Shown here piece by piece: positions 7,742 through 11,469 of a stretch of DNA of 11,469 nt. Location: NCBI GenBank assembly GCA_026785645.1, contig JAJAZM010000191.1, positions 1 to 11,469 on the forward strand, written 5' to 3'. The number at the start of each line of letters is the position of its first letter. The first letter of the stretch is position 1. The position numbers were made by a program, and so were the translations under genes. A model generated the notes under the pieces. It was given only the letters and a program-made list of their open reading frames with translations. It was not told where the DNA came from and did no database searches. The stretch is from Sphingomonas bacterium (GTDB taxonomy: Bacteria > Pseudomonadota > Alphaproteobacteria > Sphingomonadales > Sphingomonadaceae).

Positions 7742-8731
7742 ATGCGTAGGATCGCACGCCGCATGATCGCGGCGCTTTTCACTTTTATCGCCTTCGTTAC
7801 GCCCCTGGCCGCTCGACCGCTCGTCTTTCCAGCCCCCGATCGCGAGCTGATGGTGCCGGTCGCCGGCGGTCGTGTCTACGTCCGGGTCAATGGCGACCTT
7901 CAAAGCGGTCGTCCGCCGGTGATATTCGTCCACGGCGGCCCTGGCGGCACGCATCGTCCGTTTCTCGATGCCCTCGCACTCTCCGACCAACGCGCCGTAA
8001 TCCTCTACGATCAGCTCGACAGCGGCCGTTCCGATCATCCCGGACGAGCCACGAACTGGACCGTCGGACGCTTCGTCGGCGAGCTCGAATCGATCCGCGC
8101 GGCCCTTGGCATCGACCGCTGGTATGTCGGTGGCGCCAGCTGGGGCGGGACGATCGCGCTTGAATATGCCGCGCGGCGGTCGGCAGCGCTGGCTGGGGTG
8201 GTGCTGGCGAGTCCGCTGATATCGACGAAAAGCTGGATCGCCGACGCCAATGCTCTGCGCGCGACCTTACCCGTCGAGACCCAGCGCACAATCACCCGTT
8301 GCGAAACCCGCAAGCCTCCGGCCAAGGTGCATTGCGACGCGGCGACAAAGATTTTCTACGACGCCTTTAACCGCCGCGAACTGGAGATCCCCGCAGCATT
8401 CAAAAGTCCGAGGAATCCGGCTGATCGCGGCAATAACGAAATGCTGTACAATCGGATGTGGGGATCGAGCGAATTCGTATCGACCGGAACGCTCAAATCC
8501 TACGACGGCGAGCCATTGCTCGCGCGGCTCGACGGTCGCCAAACGCTGTTTGTGGTCGGGCAGTATGATGAAATCCGCCCGGTCACCGCAATTCGTTTCG
8601 CGCAGCGGGTGAAGGGCGCCGAGATCGCGGTCATTCCGGGTGCCGGCCACGCCACCTTGTCTGACCGTCCGGACGAAACGGTAGCGGTGCTACGCGCATG
8701 GTTCGACCGGCAGGATCGAAAGCTTCGGTAA
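7742..8731 (+). CDS. Secreted alpha/beta hydrolase, proline iminopeptidase (S33)-like
   Basis: Alpha/beta-hydrolase fold enzyme of the proline iminopeptidase-related S33 group, likely acting on small peptides or amides after export. Of 329 residues, 1-24 form a signal peptide (RRIARR, hydrophobic stretch, LAA). Visible motifs: oxyanion loop HGGPGG (64-69), YDQLDSGRS (89-97), nucleophile elbow GASWGG with Ser133, the S33-typical MWGSSEF (239-245) followed by TGTLKSYD, catalytic Asp276 in GQYDE and His303 in GAGHA. The full triad is therefore present. AGGGGAG (7727-7733) lies 8 nt before the ATG. It is the only plus-strand gene between the minus-strand PepSY gene and the minus-strand regulator, ending 21 nt from the PepSY stop. 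Substrate is uncertain: S33 members also include esterases and amidases. Confidence 0.87.
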   Translation: MRRIARRMIAALFTFIAFVTPLAARPLVFPAPDRELMVPVAGGRVYVRVNGDLQSGRPPVIFVHGGPGGTHRPFLDALALSDQRAVILYDQLDSGRSDHPGRATNWTVGRFVGELESIRAALGIDRWYVGGASWGGTIALEYAARRSAALAGVVLASPLISTKSWIADANALRATLPVETQRTITRCETRKPPAKVHCDAATKIFYDAFNRRELEIPAAFKSPRNPADRGNNEMLYNRMWGSSEFVSTGTLKSYDGEPLLARLDGRQTLFVVGQYDEIRPVTAIRFAQRVKGAEIAVIPGAGHATLSDRPDETVAVLRAWFDRQDRKLR

Positions 8732-8748
8732 AGCACGCTCGTGCGCTT
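8732..8748. terminator. Weak hairpin between convergent genes
   Basis: The 21-nt gap between the hydrolase and PepSY stops contains GCAC-GCTC-GTGC (8733-8744), a 4-bp stem with a 4-nt loop. There is no real T-run on the plus strand and only TTTA on the minus strand. It may help end both transcripts, but the stem is short and this call is tentative. Confidence 0.2.
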
Positions 8749-8752
8749 GAGG

Positions 8753-9049
8753 TTAGCGCCCCGAACGCCCGACGATCCGCCCGGTGGCGGCGTCGACATC
8801 GACCCAGATCACGCGGTTGCCGCGCATGAATTTCAGGCGATAGGTATCGCCGCGAAATTCGGGGCCGAGATATTCGGCGTCGCCCAGCTCGCGCTTCACC
8901 CGGTCGCGGATCACCGGCAGCGGGATCGCACGGCCCTCGTTCGTCGCCCGGAACGCCTGGTCCTGGTCGCGCGGACGATCGGCCAGCGCCGGGCTGGTGA
9001 GGAGGCCGGCTGCCAGAGCAGCGGCGAGGAGGGGACGGAACATGGTCAT
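8753..9049 (-). CDS. Small exported PepSY-like protein
   Basis: A 98-residue protein with a signal peptide (MFRPLLAAALAAGLLTSPALA, cleaved near residue 23) and one PepSY-like fold: an N-terminal helix (PLPVIRDRVKRELG) then strands YLGPEFRGDTYRLKFMR and VIWVDVDAATGRIVG. The closing D-x-x-T-G-x-I/V pattern is typical of PepSY. Such domains are associated with protease inhibition or with modulation of signalling outside the membrane; no catalytic residues are expected. The start is uncertain: ATG 9049 is used, but TTG 9055 has the better-spaced AGGAGAGGGG (9076-9067, 11 nt), and ATG 9043 is also possible; all three keep the signal peptide. Convergent with the hydrolase and divergent from the ABC-F gene. 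PepSY genes are often found next to two-component systems, and one lies about 1.2 kb downstream on the same strand. Confidence 0.8.
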   Translation of the reverse strand: MTMFRPLLAAALAAGLLTSPALADRPRDQDQAFRATNEGRAIPLPVIRDRVKRELGDAEYLGPEFRGDTYRLKFMRGNRVIWVDVDAATGRIVGRSGR

Positions 9050-9089
9050 ACGCAAATCTTTCTGTGCCCCTCTCCTACGTTCGAGCCAT

Positions 9090-9125
9090 TGAATGACTTA
9101 TGAATGGGTCGATGGGTCCCATTCA
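9090..9125. promoter_or_regulatory. Candidate operator: TGAATG direct repeat plus inverted repeat
   Basis: The 127-133 bp divergent region between the PepSY gene and the ABC-F gene holds TGAATG at 9090-9095 and 9101-9106 with a 5-bp spacer (ACTTA), again the 6-N5-6 layout of OmpR/PhoP-family sites. TGAATGGG (9101-9108) is also repeated in inverted form as CCCATTCA (9118-9125), and ATGGGTC occurs twice (9104-9110, 9112-9118). The pair lies 41-57 bp upstream of the PepSY ATG, where an activator could act. Seen directly; function inferred. Confidence 0.4.
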
Positions 9126-9182
9126 GCCGGCCACGCGACTGGCCCAGTGACGGACGCGCAATGCTAGGCTAGGCGGCGCGTC

Positions 9183-10985
9183 ATGGCACCCCCCATCTTA
9201 TCCTTCGAGAATCTCGGCCTCCATCAGGGCGAAGGCTGGCTGTTCAAGGGCATCGACGTCTATGTCGGGCCGCGCGACCGGCTGGCGCTGATCGGCCGCA
9301 ACGGCGCGGGCAAGACCACCCTGCTCAAATGCCTCGCGGGTACGATCGATACCGATTTGGGCTCGCGCACCATCGTCCCCGGCACCCAAGTCGTGTTGCT
9401 CGAGCAGGACCCCAACATGACCGCTTACTCGACCCTCGAGGAGTGGGTGCTGGGCGGGGAGGGGGCACCGCAGCCGCACCAGGCCGCCGCGATCGCCGAC
9501 CAGATCGGGATCGACCTCACCCGCCCCACTGCCACCGCCAGCGGCGGCGAGCGGCGGCGAGCGGCGATCGTCCGGGCGCTGGCACAGGACCCAGACGTCT
9601 TGCTGCTCGACGAGCCGACCAACCATCTCGATCTTGGCGCGATCGACTGGCTCGAACAATATCTGATGCGCTTCAAGGGCGCATTCATCGTTATCAGCCA
9701 CGACCGCACCTTCCTCGCCCGGCTGACCAAAAGCTGCATCTGGCTCGATCGTGGCAATTTGCGTCGGGCGGAAATCGGGTTTGGCGGGTTCGATGCCTGG
9801 ACCGAGGCAGTCTATGCCGAGGAGGAACGCGCGGCGGACAAGCTCGACGCCAAGCTGAAGCTCGAATTGCACTGGCTCCAGCGCGGGGTCACGGCGCGGC
9901 GCAAGCGCAACCAGGGGCGGCTCGCCAAGCTCCACGAAATGCGGGCGCAGCGCGCGGCGATGCTCGGGCCGGCGGGCGCGGCCAAGCTCGGGCTGGCGCG
10001 CGACGACATCAAGACCAAGACCGTGATCGACGCCGAACATGTCACCAAGAGCTTCGGGGAACGCGCGATCATCAAGGATTTTTCGTTCCGCATCACGCGC
10101 GGCGACCGGATCGGGCTGGTCGGGGCCAATGGCGCGGGCAAGACCACCTTGCTCAAATTGCTGACCGGTGAACTGGAGCCCGACAGCGGCAAGGTGACCA
10201 AGGCCAAGACCTTGAGCGGTATCGTCATCGACCAGCAGCGCAAGTTGATGTCGCCCGAAAAGCGAGTCCGCGATGTGCTGGCGGAGGGCGGCGACTGGAT
10301 CGAAGTGCGCGGGGTCAAGAAGCACATCAAGGGCTATCTCAAGGAATATCTGTTCGATCCCTCGCTGACCGAGGCTCCGATCGGAACGCTGTCGGGCGGC
10401 GAGCGATCGCGCCTCCTCCTCGCCCGCGAGTTCGCGAGAGCATCGAACCTGCTGGTGCTCGACGAGCCGACCAACGACCTCGACCTCGAGACGCTCGACC
10501 TGCTCCAGGAAGTGATCGCCGATTATGACGGCACCGTGCTGATCGTCAGCCACGACCGCGACTTCCTCGACAATACGGTGACCGTGACGCTGGGGCTCGA
10601 CGGATCGGGTAAGGTCGACATCGTCGCGGGGGGGTATGAAGCGTGGATGCGGCAACGCGCCGCCGCCGCCCCGCAGCGTTCCACGGCCCAGGATGCCAAG
10701 CAAAAAGCGCCTGTCGGCGCTGCTGGACCCCGGCCGGCGCCGGGGAACAGGAAGCTCAGCTTCAAGGACCAGCGCGACCTCGACCGCCTGCCCGCCGAGA
10801 TCGAGCGCATCGAAGCTGCAATCGCCGCCGACGAAGCCGCGCTCCACGACCCCGACCTGTACGCCAAGGACCCGGCGCGGTTCGCGGCGCTGACCGAGGC
10901 GATCGACGCCAAGCGCGCGGTCAAGGACGCCGCCGAACACCGCTGGCTCGAAGTCGCCGAGATGGCCGAGGGGCTGGCGGGCTGA
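9183..10985 (+). CDS. uup: ABC-F family ATPase, Uup-like
   Basis: Cytoplasmic, soluble twin-ATPase ABC protein without membrane segments; ABC-F proteins act on ribosomes, and Uup in E. coli has also been tied to transposon excision. Of 600 residues: first ATPase with Walker A GRNGAGKTT (38-46), signature ASGGE (119-123, Ala for the usual Leu), Walker B LLDEPTNHLD (141-150) and switch His173; an Arg/Lys-rich interdomain linker around 212-275 with GVTARRKRNQGRL; second ATPase with GANGAGKTT (314-322), LSGGE (403-407), LVLDEPTND (424-432) and His457. A low-complexity Ala/Pro/Gln stretch (about 492-522) leads to a charged C-terminal coiled coil (524-600), the mark of Uup. Start ATG 9183 has only a weak AGGCGG upstream. 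The C-terminal domain separates it from the EttA, YbiT and YheS types, none of which would end this way. Confidence 0.93.
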   Translation: MAPPILSFENLGLHQGEGWLFKGIDVYVGPRDRLALIGRNGAGKTTLLKCLAGTIDTDLGSRTIVPGTQVVLLEQDPNMTAYSTLEEWVLGGEGAPQPHQAAAIADQIGIDLTRPTATASGGERRRAAIVRALAQDPDVLLLDEPTNHLDLGAIDWLEQYLMRFKGAFIVISHDRTFLARLTKSCIWLDRGNLRRAEIGFGGFDAWTEAVYAEEERAADKLDAKLKLELHWLQRGVTARRKRNQGRLAKLHEMRAQRAAMLGPAGAAKLGLARDDIKTKTVIDAEHVTKSFGERAIIKDFSFRITRGDRIGLVGANGAGKTTLLKLLTGELEPDSGKVTKAKTLSGIVIDQQRKLMSPEKRVRDVLAEGGDWIEVRGVKKHIKGYLKEYLFDPSLTEAPIGTLSGGERSRLLLAREFARASNLLVLDEPTNDLDLETLDLLQEVIADYDGTVLIVSHDRDFLDNTVTVTLGLDGSGKVDIVAGGYEAWMRQRAAAAPQRSTAQDAKQKAPVGAAGPRPAPGNRKLSFKDQRDLDRLPAEIERIEAAIAADEAALHDPDLYAKDPARFAALTEAIDAKRAVKDAAEHRWLEVAEMAEGLAG

Positions 10986-11007
10986 GCGACGGCGGCGCTA
11001 ACGTCAC

Positions 11008-11034
11008 AAGAGTCAGCAACTAAGCGGACTTTTT
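11008..11034 (+). terminator. Candidate intrinsic terminator after the ABC-F gene
   Basis: AAGAGTC (11008-11014) can pair with GACTTTT (11027-11033), with one G-U pair. The loop contains an additional GC/GC pair, and the 3' arm runs into five T residues (11030-11034). It begins 22 nt after the ABC-F stop. The stem is A/T-rich and weak, so this is a possible rather than a convincing terminator. Confidence 0.3.
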
Positions 11035-11139
11035 CGCAGGCTGCTGGGCGAAGATGGCGTCGATGAAGATGGATTGACGCTGCAAAGAGCCGAGCGCGAG
11101 GTATGGCAGATCGGGGGCCTGTAGGACAGCGAAAATGCT
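11020..11139 (-). other. Possible C-terminal remnant of a lost gene; otherwise non-coding
   Basis: The 216-nt stretch from 10986 to 11201 has no confident gene. On the minus strand, 11139 to the TAG at 11022-11020 reads as a protein-like tail (LPYLALGSLQRQSIFIDAIF then AQQPAKKSA) with G or C at most third codon positions, as in real genes here. Upstream the frame runs into the hairpin repeat at 11149-11176 and then antisense to the next gene, so no full protein is available. I recognise no family. It may be chance. Confidence 0.15.
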
Positions 11140-11148
11140 GTTACGCCG

Positions 11149-11176
11149 ATGTCTGCTTTCGACCCCTTGCGGACAT
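11149..11176. repeat. Hairpin intergenic repeat, copy 1
   Basis: ATGTCTGC (11149-11156) and GCGGACAT (11169-11176) are inverted repeats with one G-U-compatible mismatch, around a 12-nt centre TTTCGACCCCTT. The same left arm and centre recur at the window end. I recall short repeats of this wording scattered through sphingomonad genomes, where they are often mis-annotated as small ORFs; that is memory, not a search. Confidence 0.6.
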
Positions 11177-11201
11177 TCCTGACTGCTTGCACAACAGGCG
11201 C

Positions 11202-11453
11202 ATGAAGTGGAAAACTGCAACGAAGTGGGGTCTGCTCGTTTGGCTCGTGACCATGACCGGCACTGGCGCCTTTATGTTCTATACGGACTTCGCTGCTCAG
11301 GTGGGGAAGGCGGAGGCGCTGAAGCGCTTTGCCCTCGTCGCAGTCGTAACTTTGCCTCTCATCACATGGCTCATTAGCAAAAGCATTGATGACTTCGCAG
11401 CTTTCCGAGCGGCATGGCCAACGAAGGCCACTAAAAAGAAGAGTGGCTCTTAG
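11202..11453 (+). CDS. Hypothetical small two-helix membrane protein
   Basis: Unrecognised 83-residue protein. It has a short basic N-terminus (MKWKTATKWG), helix 1 about 9-27 (GLLVWLVTMTGTGAFMF), a loop of about 15 residues with AAQVGKAEALKR, helix 2 about 42-59 (RFALVAVVTLPLITWLIS) and a basic tail ending KATKKKSGS. The basic ends suggest both termini in the cytoplasm. The frame is open back to 11103, but that extension translates the hairpin repeat and is unlikely to be protein; ATG 11202 is therefore preferred, though only a weak AGG precedes it. Base composition is more A/T-rich and codon use less biased than in the neighbouring genes, and the gene is bracketed by two repeat copies, so it may be an accessory gene. 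Function unknown. Confidence 0.6.
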   Translation: MKWKTATKWGLLVWLVTMTGTGAFMFYTDFAAQVGKAEALKRFALVAVVTLPLITWLISKSIDDFAAFRAAWPTKATKKKSGS

Positions 11454-11469
11454 GTCCGCTTTCCACCCA
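11454..11469. repeat. Hairpin intergenic repeat, copy 2, cut by the window end
   Basis: Directly after the stop codon of the small membrane protein, GTCCGCTTTCCACCCA matches the left arm and centre of the copy at 11149-11176 (GTCTGCTTTCGACCCC) at 13 of 16 positions. The right arm, expected to read close to GCGGACAT, would lie just beyond the window. Confidence 0.5.

Noticed and set aside
9198..10940. 580-codon minus-strand reading frame opposite the ABC-F gene
   Set aside because: It is an exact antisense shadow of a gene with all ABC-F motifs. Its protein is rich in Arg, Gly, Asp and Val with no recognisable domain, as expected from high-GC codon bias on the other strand.
11103..11201. N-terminal extension of the small membrane protein (33 extra codons)
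   Set aside because: It translates the hairpin repeat at 11149-11176 and contains two cysteines and no plausible domain. The hydrophobic protein begins naturally at ATG 11202.

Overview
The window is GC-rich DNA (roughly 65% by eye) with tightly packed genes. The proteins look like those of an alphaproteobacterium, most likely Sphingomonadales. This rests on the FeuP/PhoP-like response regulator, the long-chain prenyl diphosphate synthase of a Q-10-type quinone pathway, the Uup-type ABC-F protein, and a short hairpin repeat that I recall as common in sphingomonads. It is recognition from memory, not a database result.

Left block, minus strand, about 7560 down to 1. A two-component system (response regulator 7560-6895, sensor kinase 6898-5498, overlapping by 4 nt) is followed by a secreted M13 zinc metallopeptidase (5410-3350), a polyprenyl diphosphate synthase (3309-2284), a short-type 6-phosphogluconate dehydrogenase (2255-1281) and the N-terminal two thirds of the helicase HrpB (1264 to the window edge). 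Gaps are 16 to 87 nt, so the six genes could be read together, although the housekeeping genes may also have their own promoters.

Middle, 7561 to 9182. A secreted alpha/beta hydrolase of the proline iminopeptidase (S33) type lies on the plus strand, divergent from the regulator. It converges on a small exported PepSY-type protein on the minus strand. The intergenic region upstream of the regulator and the one upstream of the PepSY gene each contain a perfect hexamer direct repeat with a 5-bp spacer, the layout bound by OmpR/PhoP-family regulators. My working idea is an envelope-sensing module of kinase, regulator, small periplasmic modulator and secreted peptidases, with the hydrolase gene placed between the PepSY gene and the regulator.

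Right block, 9183 to the end. A complete Uup-like ABC-F ATPase is followed by a weak terminator candidate, a short stretch with no confident gene, and an 83-residue two-helix membrane protein of unknown function. The membrane protein is bracketed by two copies of a hairpin repeat, the second cut by the window end. No tRNA, rRNA, CRISPR array, insertion sequence or clear mobile element was seen. Most of the window is ordinary chromosomal sequence. The best leads are the two operator-like repeats and the PepSY/two-component arrangement.
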